DNA of 64,000 bases from Hydractinia symbiolongicarpus. Lineage: Eukaryota; Cnidaria; Hydrozoa; Anthoathecata; Hydractiniidae. This document shows positions 40,662-54,362 of the stretch, piece by piece. Position 1 is the first letter of the stretch. Every line of letters starts with the position of its first letter. The notes beneath the pieces were generated by a model, which was not told the DNA's origin, did not search any database, and worked only from the letters and a program-made list of their open reading frames with translations. Made by a program: the position numbers and the translations under genes. The stretch lies in the NCBI RefSeq assembly GCF_029227915.1, contig NC_079877.1:2790001-2854000 (forward strand), written 5' to 3'.

Positions 40662-40883
40662 CGGCCGAGTCATGCCAGAGACTATAAAAGTGTGAATCTA
40701 TCCTTTCTGCTTAGCGCTCAGCACGAGAATAGGATTGATATCTTAGGCGGTTGTCTAGTTGAGCGATTGCTGTGCTTCCCACGACTTTCGTAGCTCAAAT
40801 GGGAGCTTTAAATGCGCTAGGACCCCCTTGGCAGGACCCTCGTTGATAGCAGTACCAATAGGAACTGAAGAGGCTATCCTGGG

Positions 40884-40903
40884 TAAATAATAGTAATAAT
40901 AAT
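40884..40903 (+). repeat. TAA-rich 3' tail of the SINE
   Basis: A run of TAA/TAG-type triplets (TAAATAATAGTAATAATAAT) ends the element directly against satellite sequence ACACTGGGCGC. Simple trinucleotide tails of this kind are common in SINEs whose LINE partner does not use poly(A). Confidence 0.8.
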
Positions 40904-43883
40904 ACACTGGGCGCTCTGGTAGCGCTTTATTAAAAAATTAAGATAAATAAGTCATTTTTTACTGTGGGACGAATCCTAGTCGTTAGTTCGCGCTGAAGAA
41001 ATAGAGACAGCTTCAAAAACTACATTTCATTGACTTTCTAGCGGTTTAAATCCGCTTGAGTTACAACGGTTGCGTCACATATTCGTACCAACATGTATTT
41101 AGCGATAGTATTCGGATATTACTAGGTTGCATCGCTTTTAACAGTGAAACAATTGACTGTGGGATTTAATTGAACTGATTTTGGACTTTGTTCTTATAAA
41201 TGGGATAAATGAGCCAGTTTGACTAAAAGAAATAACGTTCTTCATAATATGACATGATTGCTGGAAATCAGCGATTACACTAGGCGCTGTGGTAGCGCTT
41301 TATTAAAAAATTAAGATAAATAAGTCATTTTTTACTGTGGGACGAATCCTGGTCGTTAGTTCGCGCTGAAGAAATGGAGACAGTTTCAAAAACTACATTT
41401 CATTGACTTTCTAACGGTGTCAATCCGTTTGAGTTGCAACGGTTGCGTCACATATTTGCACCAACATGTATTTAGTGATTTTCTTCCGACATTACTAAGT
41501 TGTATTGCTTTTAACAGTGTAACGATTGACTGTGGGAATTAATTAAACTGATTCTGGACTGTGACCTTATAAATGTGATAAATGAGCCAATTGTTCTCCA
41601 AGGAATAACATTCTTCTTAATTTGACATGATTGCTGGAACTCAGCGATTACACTGGGCGCTCTGGTAGCGCTTTATTAAAAAATTAAGATAAATAAGTCA
41701 TTTTTTACTGTGGGACGAATCCTAGTCGTTAGTTTGCGCTGAAGAAATAGAGACAGTTTCAAAAACTACATTTCATTGATTTTCTAACTGTGTCAATCCG
41801 TTTGAGTTACAACGGTTGCGTCACATATTCGTACCAACATGTATTTAGCGATAGTATTCGGATATTACTAGGTTGCATCGCTTTTAACAGTGAAACAATT
41901 GACTGGGGGACTTAATTGAACTGATTTTGGACTTTGTCCTTATAAATGGGATAAATGAGCCAGTTTGACTAAAAGAAATAACATTCTTCATAATATGACA
42001 TGATTGCTGGAATTCTGCGGCTACATTAGGTTCTGTGGTAGCGCTTTATTTAAAAATTTAGATAAATAAGTCTTTCTTTGCTCTGGGACCAATCCTGGCC
42101 GTTAGCACGCGCTGAATAAATAGGAACAGTTTCAGAGACTACATTTCATTGACTTTCTAGCGGTGTCAATCTGTTTGAGTTACAACGGTTGCGTCACGTA
42201 TTCGTACCAACATGTATTTAGCGATAGTAATCGGATGTTACTAGGTTGCATCGCTTTTAACAGTGAAACGATTGACTATGGGAATTAATTGAATTAATTC
42301 TGGACTGTGACCTTATAAATGTCATAAATGAGCCAATTGGTCTCCAAGGAATAACATTTTTCTCAATTTAAAATGATTGCTGGAACTCAGCGATTACACT
42401 GGGCGCTGTGGTAGCGCTTTATTAAAAAATTAAGATAAATAAGTCATTTTTTACTGTGGGACCAATCCTAGCCGTTAGCTCGCGCTGAAGAAATAGAGGC
42501 AGTTTCAAAATCTACATTTCTTTGACTTCCTAACGGTGTCAATCCGTTTGAGTTACAACGGTTTCGTCACATATTCGTACCAACATATATTTAGTGATTT
42601 TCTTCCGATAATACTAAGTTGTATTGCTTTTAACAGTGAAACGACTGACTGTGGGAATTAATTGAACTGATTCTGGTTTGTGACCTTATTAATGTGATAA
42701 ATGAGGCAATTGGTCTCCAAGGAATAACATTCTTCTTAATTTGACATGATTGCTGGAGTTCAGCGATTACATTAGTCTCTGTGAAAGCGCTTTATTTAAA
42801 AATTTAGTTAAATAAGTCTTTTCTTACTGTGGGACCAATCCTGGCCGTTAGCACGCGCTGAAAAATTAGGAACAGTTTCAAAGACTACATTTTATTGACT
42901 TTCTAGCGGTTTAAATCCGTTTGAGTTACAACGGTTGCGTCACATATTCGTACCAACATGTATTTCGCGATAGTATTCGGATATTACTAGGTTGCATCGC
43001 TTTTAACAGTGAAGCAATTGACTGTGGGACTTAATTGAACTGATTTTGGACTTTGTTCTTATAAATGGGATAAATGAGCCAGTTTGACTAAAAGAAATAA
43101 CGTTCTTCATAATATGACATGATTGCTGGAAATCAGCGATTACACTAGGCGCTGTGGTAGCGCTTTATTAAAAAATAAAGATAAATAAGTCAATTTTTAC
43201 TGTGGGACGAATCCTGGTCGTTAGTTCGCGCTGAAGAAATGGAGACAGTTTCAAAAACTACATTTCATTGACTTTCTAACGGTGTCAACCTGTTTGAGGT
43301 GCAACGGTGGCGTCGCATGTTCGCACCAACATGTATTTAGTGATTTTCTTCCGACATTACTAAGTTGTATTGCTTTTAACAGTGAAACGATTGACTGTGG
43401 GAATTAATTAAACTGATTCTGGACTGTGACCTTATAAATGTGATAAATGAGCCAATTGTTCTCGAAGGAATAACATTCTTCTTAATTTGACATGATTGCT
43501 GGAACTCAGCGATTACACTGGGCTCTGTGGTAGCGCTTTACTAAAAAATTAAGATAAATAAGTCATTTTTTACTGTGGGACGAATCCTAGTCGTTAGTTC
43601 GCGCTGAAGAAATAGAGACAGTTTCAAAAACTACATTTCATTGACTTTCTAACGGTGTTAATCCGTTTGAGTTGCAACGGTTGCGTCACATATTCGCACC
43701 AACATATATTTAGTGATTTTCTTCCGACATTACTAAGTTGTATTGCTTTTAACAGTGAAACGATTGACTGTGGGAATTAATTAAACTGATTCTGGACTGT
43801 GACCTTTAAATGTGATAAATGAGCCAATTGTTCTCCAACGAATAACATTCTTCTTAATTGACATGATTGCTGGAACTCAGCGA

Positions 43884-43885
43884 TT
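43884..43885 (+). other. Empty counterpart of the SINE insertion site
   Basis: The sister HOR copy reads CTCAGCGATTACACTGGGCG without interruption at the position equivalent to 40,584/40,904. Both flanks match (left over about 2.5 kb, right over about 400 bp) at a satellite shift of 2,982 bp. This fixes the inserted length at 318 bp. Confidence 0.9.
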
Positions 43886-44349
43886 ACACTGGGCGCTCTG
43901 GTAGCGCTTTATTAAAAAATTAAGATAAATAAGTCATTTTTTACTGTGGGACGAATCCTAGTCGTTAGTTCGCGCTGAAGAAATAGAGACAGTTTCAAAA
44001 ACTACATTTCATTGACTTTCTAGCGGTTTAAATCCGCTTGAGTTACAACGGTTGCGTCACATATTCGTACCAACATGTATTTAGCGATAGTATTCGGATA
44101 TTACTAGGTTGCATCGCTTTTAACAGTGAAACAATTGACTGTGGGACTTAATTGAACTGATTTTGGACTTTGTTCTTATAAATGGGATAAATGAGTCAGT
44201 TTGACTAAAAGAAATAACGTTCTTCATAATATGACATGATTGCTGGAAATCAGCGATTACACTAGGCGCTGTGGTAGCGCTTTATTAAAAAATTAAGATA
44301 AATAAGTCAATTTTTACTGTGGGACGAAGCCTGGTCGTTTGTTCGCGCT

Positions 44350-46480
44350 GAAGAAATGGAGACAGTTTTAAAAACTACATTTCATTGACTTTCTAACGGT
44401 GTTAATCCGTTTGAGTTGCAACGGTTGCGTCACATATTCGCACCAACATATATTTAGTGATTTTCTTCCGACATTACTAAGTTGTATTGCTTTTAACAGT
44501 GAAACGATTGACTGTGTTAATTAATTAAACTGATTCTGGACTGTGACCTTTAAATGTGATAAATGAGCCAATTGTTCTCCAACGAATAACATTCTTCTTA
44601 ATTGACATGATTGCTGGAACTCAGCGATTACACTGGGCTCTGTGGTAGCGCTTTAATAAAAAATTAAGATAAATAAGTCATTTTTTTACTGTGGGACGAA
44701 TCCTAGTCGTTAGTTCTCGCTAAAGAAATAGAGACAGTTTCAAAAACTACATTTCATTGACTTTCTAACGGTGTCAATCCGTTTGAGTTGCAACGGTTGC
44801 GTCACATATTCGCACCAACATGTATTTAGTGATTTTCTTCCGACATTACTAAGTTGTATTGCTTTTAACAGTGAAACGATTGACTGTGGGAATTAATTAA
44901 ACTGATTCTGGACTGTGACCTTATAAATGTGATAAATGAGTTAATTGGTCTCCAAGGAATAACATTTTTCTCAATTTAAAATGATTGCTGGTACTCAGCG
45001 ATTACACTGGGCGCTGTGGTAGCGCTTTATTAAAAAATTAAGATAAATAAGTCATTTTTTACTGTGGGACCAATCCTAGCCGTTAGCTCGCGCTGAAGAA
45101 ATAGAGGCAGTTTCAAAATTTACATTTCTTTGACTTCCTAACGGTGTCAATCCGTTTGAGTTACAACGGTTGCGTCACATATTCGTACCAACATATATTT
45201 AGTGATTTTCTTCCGATAATACTAAATTGTATTGCTTTTAACAGTGAAACGACTGACTGTGGGAATTAATTGAACTGATTCTGGACTGTGACCTTATTAA
45301 TGTGATAAATGAGGCAATTGGTCTCCAAGGAATAACATTCTTCTTAATTTGACATGATTGCTGGAGTTCAGCGATTACATTAGTCTCTGTGAAAGCGCTT
45401 TATTTAAAAATTTTGTTAAATAAGTCTTTTCTTACTGTGGGACCAATCCTGGCCGTTAGCACGCGCTGAAAAATTAGGAACAGTTTCAAAGACTACATTT
45501 TATTGACTTTCTAGCGGTTTAAATCCGTTTGAGTTACAACGGTTGCGTCACATATTCGTACCAACATGTATTTCGCGATAGCATTCGGATATTCTAGGTT
45601 GCATCGCTTTTAACAGTGAAGCAATTGACTGTGGGACTTAATTGAACTGATTTTGGACTTTGTTCTTATAAATGGGATAAATGAGCCAGTTTGACTAAAA
45701 GAAATAACATTCTTCATAATATGACATGATTGCTGGAAATCAGCGATTACACTAGGCGCTGTGGTAGCGCTTTATTAAAAAATTAAGATAAATAAGTCAA
45801 TTTTTACTGTGGGACGAATCCTGGTAGTTTGTTCGCGCTGAAGAAATGGAGACAGTTTTAAAAACTACATTTCATTGACTTTCTAACGGTGTTAATCCGT
45901 TTGAGTTGCAACGGTTGCGTCACATATTCGCACCAACATATATTTAGTGATTTTCTTCCGACATTACTAAGTTGTATTGCTTTTAACAGTGAAACGATTG
46001 ACTGTGTTAATTAATTAAACTGATTCTGGACTGTGACCTTTAAATGTGATAAATGAGCCAATTGTTCTCCAACGAATAACATTCTTCTTAATTGACATGA
46101 TTGCTGGAACTCAGCGATTACACTGGGCTCTGTGGTAGCGCTTTAATAAAAAATTAAGATAAATAAGTCATTTTTTTACTGTGGGACGAATCCTAGTCGT
46201 TAGTTCTCGCTAAAGAAATAGAGACAGTTTCAAAAACTACATTTCATTGACTTTCTAACGGTGTCAATCCGTTTGAGTTGCAACGGTTGCGTCACATATT
46301 CGCACCAACATGTATTTAGTGATTTTCTTCCGACATTACTAAGTTGTATTGCTTTTAACAGTGAAACGATTGACTGTGGGAATTAATTAAACTGATTCTG
46401 GACTGTGACCTTATAAATGTGATAAATGAGTTAATTGTTCTCCAGGGAATAACATTTTTCTCAATTTAAAATGATTGTTG
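44350..46480 (+). repeat. Four-monomer duplication (shift 1,490 bp)
   Basis: 44,350-44,990 corresponds to 45,840-46,480. Shared rare markers are GACTGTGTTAATTAATT, CGCTTTAATAAAAAATT, a seven-T tract before ACTGTGGG, and AGTTCTCGCTAAAGAAATAG. Confidence 0.8.
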
Positions 46481-46539
46481 GAACTCAGCGATTACAGTGG
46501 GCGCTGTGGTAGCGCTTTATTAAAAAATTAAGATAAATA

Positions 46540-49500
46540 AGTCTTTCTTAGCTGTGGGACCAATCCTGGCCGTTAGCACGCGCTGAATAAATAGGAACAG
46601 TTTCAGAGACTACATTTCCCTGACTTTCTAGCGGTATAAATCTGTTTGAGTTACAACGGTTACGTCACATATTCGTACCAACATGTATTTAGTGATATCT
46701 TTCCGACATTACTAAGTCATATCGCTTTTAACAGTGAAACGATTGACTGTGCAACTTAATTGAACTAACTTTGGGCTGTGACCTTATAAATGTGATAAGT
46801 GAGCCAACTAGACTCCAAGAAATAACATTCTTCTTAATTTGACATGATTGCCGAACTCAGCGATTACACTGCGCGCTGTGGTAGCGCTTCATTTAAAAAT
46901 TTAGGCATATAAGTCAGTTTTTACTGTGGGACCAATCCTAGCCGTTTCCGCGCGCTGAAGAAAGAGCGACAGTTTCAAAAACTACAGTTCATTGACTTTC
47001 TAACGGTGTCAATGCGTTTGAGTTACAACGGTTGCGTCACATATTCGTACCAACATGTATTTAGTGATTTTCTTCCGATATTACTAAGTTGTATTGCTTT
47101 TAACAGTGAAACGATTGACTGTGGGAATTGAACTGATTCTGGACTGTGACCTTATAAATGTCATAAATGAGCCAATTGGTCTCCAAGGAATAACATTTTT
47201 CTCAATTTAAAATGATTGCTGGAACTCAGCGATTACACTGGGCGCTGTGGTAGTGCTTTATTAAAAAATTAAGATAAATAAGTCTTTCTTTGCTGTGGGA
47301 CCAATCCTGGCCGTTAGCACGCGCTGAATAAATAGGAACAGTTTCAGAGACTACATTTCATTGACTTTCTAGCGGTATAAATCTGTTTGAGTTACAACGG
47401 TTACGTCACATATTCGTACCAACATGTATTTAGTGATATCTTTCCGACATTACTAAGTCATATCGCTTTTAACAGTGAAACGATTGACTGTGCAACTTAA
47501 TTGAACTAACTTTGGGCTGTGACCTTAAAAATGTGATAAGTGAGCCAACTAGACTCCAAGAAATAACATTCTTCTTAATTTGACATGATTGCCGGAACTC
47601 AGCGATTACACTGCGCGCTGTGGTAGCGCTTCATTTAAAAATTTAGGCATATAAGTCATTTTTTATTGTGGGACCAATCCTAGCCGTTTTCGCGCGCTGA
47701 AAAAATAGTGACAGTTTCAAAAACTACATTTCATTGACTTTCTAACGGTGTCAATCCGTTTGAGTTACAATGGTTGCGTCACATATTCGTACCAACATGT
47801 ATTTAGTGATTTTCTTCCGATATTACTAAGTTGTATTGCTTTTAACAGTGAAACGATTGACTATGGGAATTAATTGAATTGATTCTGGACTGTGACCTTA
47901 TAAATGTCATAAATGAGCCAATTGGTCTCCAAGGAATAACACTTTTCTCAATTTAAAATGATTGCTGGAACTCAGCGATTACACTGGGCGCTGTGGTAGC
48001 GCTTTATTAAAAAATTAAGATAAATAAGTCATTTTTTACTGTGGGACCAATCCTAGCCTTAGTTCGCGCTGAAGAAATAGAGGCAGTTTCAAAATCTACA
48101 TTTCTTTGACTTTCTAACGGTGTCAAGCCGTTTGAGTTACAACGGTTGTGTCACATATTCGTACCAACATGTATTTAGTGAATTTCTTCCGATAATACTA
48201 AGTTGTATTGCTTTTAACAGTGAAACGACTGACTGTGGGAATTAATTGAACTGATTCTGGACTGTGACCTTATTAATGTGATAAATGAGGCAATTGGTCT
48301 CCAAGGAATAACATTCTTCTTAATTTGACATGATTGCTGGAATTCAGCGATTACATTAGGCTCTGTGGTAGCGCTTTATTTAAAAATTTAGTTAAATAAG
48401 TCTTTTCTTACTGTGGGACCAATCCTGGCCGTTAGCACGCGCTGAAAAATTAGGAACAGTTTCACAGACTACATTTCATTGACTTTCTAGCGGTTTAAAT
48501 CCGTTTGCGTTACAACGGTTGCGTCACATATTCGTACCAACATGTATTTAGCGATAGTATTCGGATATTACTAGGTTGCATCGCTTTTAACAGTGAAACA
48601 ATTGACTGTGGGACTTAATTGAACTGATTTTGGACTTTGTCCTTATAAATGGGATAAGTGAGCCAGTTTGACTAAAAGAAATAACGTTCTTCATAATATG
48701 ACATGATTGCTGGAAATCAGCAATTACACTAGGCGCTGTGGTAGCGCTTTATTAAAAAATTAAGACAAATAAGTCATTTTTTACTGTGGGACCAATCCTA
48801 GTTGTTTTCGCGCGCTGAAGAAAGAGCGACAGTTTCAAAAACTACATTTCATTGACTTTCTAACGGTGTCAATCCGTTTGAGTTGCAACGGTTGCGTCAC
48901 ATATTCGCACCAACATATATTTAGTGATTTTCTTCCGACATTACTAAGTTGTATTGCTTTTAACAGTGAAACGATTGACTGTGGGAATTAATTAAACTGA
49001 TTCTGGACTGTGACCTTATAAATGTGATAAATGAGCCAATTGTTTTCCAAGTAATAACATTCTTCTTAATTTGACATGATTGCTGGAACTCAGCAATTAC
49101 ACTGGGCTCTGTGGTAGCGCTTTACTAAAAAATTAAGATAAATAAGTCATTTTTTACTGTGGGACGAATCCTGGTCGTTAGTTCGCGCTGAAGAAATGGA
49201 GACAGTTTCAAAAACTACATTTCATTGACTTTCTAACGGTGTCAATCCGTTTGAGTTGCAACGGTTGCGTCACATATTTGCACCAACATGTATTTAGTGA
49301 TTTTCTTCCGACATTACTAAGTTGTATTGCTTTTAACAGTGAAACGATTGACTGTGGGAATTAATTAAACTGATTCTGGACTGTGACCTTATAAATGTGA
49401 TAAATGAGCCAATTGTTCTCCAAGGAATAACATTCTTCTTAATTTGACATGATTGCTGGAACTCAGCGATTACACTGGGCGCTCTGGTAGCGCTTTATTA

Positions 49501-52500
49501 AAAAATTAAGATAAATAAGTCATTTTTTACTGTGGGACGAATCCTAGTCGTTAGTTTGCGCTGAAGAAATAGAGACAGTTTCAAAAACTACATTTCATTG
49601 ATTTTCTAACTGTGTCAATCCGTTTGAGTTACAACGGTTGCGTCACATATTCGTACCAACATGTATTTAGCGATAGTATTCGGATATTACTAGGTTGCAT
49701 CGCTTTTAACAGTGAAACAATTGACTAGGGGACTTAATTGAACTGATTTTGGACTTTGTCCTTATAAATGGGATAAATGAGCCAGTTTGACTAAAAGAAA
49801 TAACATTCTTCATAATATGACATGATTGCTGGAATTCTGCGGCTACATTAGGTTCTGTGGTAGCGCTTTATTTAAAAATTTAGATAAATAAGTCTTTCTT
49901 TGCTGTGGGACCAATCCTGGCCGTTAGCACGCGCTGAATAAATAGGAACAGTTTCAGAGACTACATTTCATTGACTTTCTAGCGGTATAAATCTGTTTGA
50001 GTTACAACGGTTACGTCACATATTCGTACCAACATGTATTTAGTGAAATCTTTTCGACATTACTAAGTCATATCGCTTTTAACAGTGAAACGATTGACTA
50101 TGGGAATTAATTGAATTAATTCTGGACTGTGACCTTATAAATGTCATAAATGAGCCAATTGGTCTCCAAGGAATAACATTTTTCTCAATTTAAAATGATT
50201 GCTGGTACTCAGCGATTACACTGGGCGCTGTGGTAGCGCTTTATTAAAAAATTAAAATAAATAAGTCATTTTTTACTGTGGGACCAATCCTAGCCGTTAG
50301 CTCGCGCTGAAGAAATAGAGGCAGTTTCAAAATCTACATTTCTTTGACTTCCTAACGGTGTCAATCCGTTTGAGTTACAACGGTTGCGTCACATATTCGT
50401 ACCAACATATATTTAGTGATTTTCTTCCGATAATACTAAATTGTATTGCTTTTAACAGTGAAACGACTGACTGTGGGAATTAATTGAACTGATTCTGGAC
50501 TGTGACCTTATTAGTGTGATAAATGAGGCAATTGGTCTCCAAGGAATAACATTCTTCTTAATTTGACATGATTGCTGGAGTTCAGCGATTACATTAGTCT
50601 CTGTGAAAGCGCTTTATTTAAAAATTTAGTTAAATAAGTCTTTTCTTACTGTGGGACCAATCCTGGCCGTTAGCACGCGCTGAAAAATTAGGAACAGTTT
50701 CAAAGACTACATTTTATTGACTTTCTAGCGGTTTAAATCCGTTTGAGTTACAACGGTTGCGTCACATATTCGTACCAACATGTATTTCGCGATAGTATTC
50801 GGATATTCTAGGTTGCATCGCTTTTAACAGTGAAGCAATTGACTGTGGGACTTAATTGAACTGATTTTGGACTTTGTTCTTATAAATGGGATAAATGAGC
50901 CAGTTTGACTAAAAGAAATAACATTCTTCATAATATGACATGATTGCTGGAAATCAGCGATTACACTAGGCGCTGTGGTAGCGCTTTATTAAAAAATTAA
51001 GATAAATAAGTCAATTTTTACTGTGGGACGAATCCTGGTCGTTAGTTCGCGCTGAAGAAATGGAGACAGTTTCAAAAACTACATTTCATTGACTTTCTAA
51101 CGGTGTCAACCTGTTTGAGGTGCAACGGTGGCATCGCATGTTCGCACCAACATGTATTTAGTGATTTTCTTCCGACACTACTAAGTTGTATTGCTTTTAA
51201 CAGTGAAACGATTGACTGTGGGAATTAATTAAACTGATTCTGGACTGTGACCTTATAAATGTGATAAATGAGCCAATTGTTCTCGAAGGAATAACATTCT
51301 TCTTAATTTGACATGATTGCTGGAACTCAGCGATTACACTGGGCTCTGTGGTAGCGCTTTACTAAAAAATTAAGATAAATAAGTCATTTTTTACTGTGGG
51401 ACGAATCCTAGTCGTTAGTTCGCGCTGAAGATATAGAGACAGTTTCAAAAACTACATTTCATTGACTTTCTAACGGTGTTAATCCGTTTGAGTTGCAACG
51501 GTTGCGTCACATATTCGCACCAACATATATTTAGTGATTTTCTTCCGACATTACTAAGTTGTATTACTTTTAACAGTGAAACGATTGACTGTGGGAATTA
51601 ATTAAACTGATTCTGGACTGTGACCTTTAAATGTGATAAATGAGCCAATTGTTCTCCAACGAATAACATTCTTCTTAATTGACATGATTGCTGGAACTCA
51701 GCGATTACACTGGGCTCTGTGGTAGCGCTTTATTAAAAAATTAAGATAAATAAGTCATTTTTTACTGTGGGACGAATCCTAGTCGTTAGTTCGCGCTGAA
51801 AAAATAGAGACAGTTTCAAAAACTACATTTCATTGACTTTCTAACGGTGTCAAGGCGTTTGAGTTACAACGGTTGCGTCACATATTCGTACCAACATGTA
51901 TTTAGTGATTTTCTTCCGATATTACTAAGTTGAATTGCTTTTAACAGTGAAACGATTGACTGTGGGAATTGAACTGATTCTGGACTGTGACCTTATAAAT
52001 GTCATAAATGAGCCAATTGGTCTCCAAGGAATAACATTTTTCTCAATTTAAAATGATTGTTGGAACTCAGCGATTACAGTGGGCGCTGTGGTAGCGCTTT
52101 ATTAAAAAATTAAGATAAATAAGTCTTTCTTAGCTGTGGGACCAATCCTGGCCGTTAGCACGAGCTGAATAAATAGGAACAGTTTCAGAGACTACATTTC
52201 ATTGACTTTCTAGCGGTATAAATCTGTTTGAGTTACAACGGTTACGTCACATATTCGTACCAACATGTATTTAGTGATATCTTTCCGACATTACTAAGTC
52301 ATATCGCTTTTAACAGTGAAATGATTGACTGTGCAACTTAATTGAACTAACTTTGGGCTGTGACCTTATAAATGTGATAAGTGAGCCAACTAGACTCCAA
52401 GAAATAACATTCTTCTTAATTTGACATGATTGCCGAACTCAGCGATTACACTGCGCGCTGTGGTAGCGCTTCATTTAAAAATTTAGGCATATAAGTCAGT

Positions 52501-54362
52501 TTTTACTGTGGGACCAATCCTAGCCGTTTCCGCGCGCTGAAGAAAGAGCGACAGTTTCAAAAACTACATTTCATTGACCTTCTAACGGTGTCAATGCGTT
52601 TGAGTTACAACGGTTGCGTCACATATTCGTACCAACATGTATTTAGTGATTTTCTTCCGATATTACTAAGTTGTATTGCTTTTAACAGTGAAACGATTGA
52701 CTGTGGGAATTGAACTGATTCTGGACTGTGACCTTATAAATGTCATAAATGAGCCAATTGGTCTCCAAGGAATAACATTTTTCTCAATTTAAAATGATTG
52801 CTGGAACTCAGCGATTACACTGGGCGCTGTGGTAGCGCTTTATTAAAAAATTAAGATAAATAAGTCTTTCTTTGCTGTGGGACCAATCCTGGCCGTTAGC
52901 ACGCGCTGAATAAATAGGAACAGTTTCAGAGACTACATTTCATTGACTTTCTAGCGGTATAAATCTGTTTGAGTTACAACGGTTACGTCACATATTCGTA
53001 CCAACATGTATTTAGTGATATCTTTCCGACATTACTAAGTCATATCGCTTTTAACAGTGAAACGATTGACTGTGCAACTTAATTGAACTAACTTTGGGCT
53101 GTGACCTTATAAATGTGATAAGTGAGCCAACTAGACTCCAAGAAATAACATTCTTCTTAATTTGACATGATTGCCGGAACTCAGCGATTACACTGCGCGC
53201 TGTGGTAGCGCTTCATTTAAAAATTTAGGCATATAAGTCATTTTTTATTGAGGGACCAATCCTAGCCGTTTTCGCGCGCTGAAAAAATAGTGACAGTTTC
53301 AAAAACTACATTTCATTGACTTTCTAACGGTGTCAATCCGTTTGAGTTACAATGGTTGCGTCACATATTCGTACCAACATGTATTTAGTGATTTTCTTCC
53401 GATATTACTAAGTTGTATTGCTTTTAACAGTGAAACGATTGACTATGGGAATTAATTGAATTGATTCTGGACTGTGACCTTATAAATGTCATAAATGAGC
53501 CAATTGGTCTCCAAGGAATAACACTTTTTTCAATTTAAAATGATTGCTGGAACTCAGCGATTACACTGGGCGCTGTGGTAGCGCTTTATTAAAAAATTAA
53601 GATAAATAAGTCATTTTTTACTGTGGGACCAATCCTAGCCGTTAGCTCGCGCTGAAGAAATAGAGGCAGTTTCAAAATCTACATTTCTTTGACTTTCTAA
53701 CGGTGTCAAGCCGTTTGAGTTACAACGGTTGCGTCACATATTCGTACCAACATGTATTTAGTGAATTTCTTCCGATAATACTAAGTTGTATTGCTTTTAA
53801 CAGTGAAACGACTGACTGTGGGAATTAATTGAACTGATTCTGGACTGTGACCTTATTAATGTGATAAATGAGGCAATTGGTCTCCAAGGAATAACATTCT
53901 TCTTAATTTGACATGATTGCTGGAATTCAGCGATTACATTAGGCTCTGTGGTAGCGCTTTATTTAAAAATTTAGTTAAATAAGTCTTTTCTTACTGTGGG
54001 ACCAATCCTGGCCGTTAGCACGCGCTGAAAAATTAGGAACAGTTTCAAAGACTACATTTCATTGACTTTCTAGCGGTTTAAATCCGTTTGGGTTACAACG
54101 GTTGCGTCACATATTCGTACCAACATGTATTTAGCGATAGTATTCGGATATTACTAGGTTGCATCGCTTTTAACAGTGAAACAATTGACTGTGGGACTTA
54201 ATTGAACTGATTTTGGACTTTGTCCTTATAAATGGGATAAGTGAGCCAGTTTGACTAAAAGAAATAACGTTCTTCATAATATGACATGATTGCTGGAAAT
54301 CAGCGATTACACTAGGCGCTGTGGTAGCGCTTTATTAAAAAATTAAGACAAATAAGTCATTT
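46540..54362 (+). repeat. Fifteen-monomer segmental duplication (shift 5,572 bp)
   Basis: 46,540-48,790 corresponds to 52,112-54,362. Markers in the same order include CTTTCTTAGCTGTGGG, TTAGGCATATAAGTCAG (46,911 and 52,483), AATGCGTTTGAG, GGGAATTGAACTG, TTACAATGGTTGCG and CTAGTTGTTTT. The remainder (48,790-52,112) is mostly a copy of 41,340-43,884. Confidence 0.8.
49163..51705 (+). repeat. Third copy of the 38-44 kb HOR (shift 7,822 bp, 21 monomers)
   Basis: This matches 41,340-43,883 throughout, including CTGCGGCTACATTAGG, TCAATTTTTACTG, GTCAACCTGTTTGAGG and GACCTTTAAATGTG. It carries private differences such as GTGGCATCGCATG and CCGACACTACTAAG, which are then shared with 61,500-61,620. It has no SINE. 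Confidence 0.8.

Larger units (their letters stand above)
40602..40671 (+). other. tRNA-like head of the SINE
   Basis: It folds in part as a tRNA. The T-arm has stem TTGGG/CCCGG (40,648-40,652 with 40,660-40,664) around loop TTCAAAC. The anticodon arm has stem TTCGC/GCGGG around loop TTTCAGT (anticodon position TCA). The 3' acceptor strand CCGAGTC (40,665-40,671) pairs with the first four bases GACT. The rest of the 5' strand reads GA where CGG would be needed, consistent with a small deletion and substitution. The D-stem is imperfect. This is a decayed tRNA relic within a SINE, not a working tRNA gene. Confidence 0.75.
40602..40903 (+). mobile_element. tRNA-derived SINE, about 302 bp
   Basis: A tRNA-like head (40,602-40,671) is followed by an unrelated body of about 210 bp and a TAA-rich 3' tail (40,884-40,903). 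This is the layout of a tRNA-derived SINE, transcribed by RNA polymerase III and mobilised by a partner LINE (family knowledge). The body contains a CTTAGCGCTCAGCACGAGA segment and ends with GGCTATCCTGGGTAAATAA. I cannot name the family. The 3' end has a faint resemblance to cnidarian SINEs from memory, which is weak evidence. There is no target-site duplication longer than 2 bp, so this copy may not have arrived by ordinary target-primed insertion. It is the only copy in the window. Confidence 0.85.
38040..43884 (+). repeat. Eight-monomer HOR, two units (2,982 bp without the insert)
   Basis: 38,040-40,584 corresponds to 41,340-43,884. The observed shift is 3,300 bp, which equals 2,982 bp of satellite (8 monomers) plus the 318-bp insert between the units. 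Markers shared include CTGCGGCTACATTAGG, GTCAACCTGTTTGAGGTGC (39,984 and 43,284), GCATGTTCGCACC, TTCTCGAAGG and GTGACCTTTAAATGTG. Sequence right of the insert also matches right of 43,884 for about 400 bp. Confidence 0.85.

Noticed and set aside
40602-40671. Functional tRNA gene with anticodon TCA
   Set aside because: The 5' acceptor strand pairs with only four of seven bases, the D-stem is imperfect, and the sequence continues into a SINE body and TAA tail. It is a SINE head.
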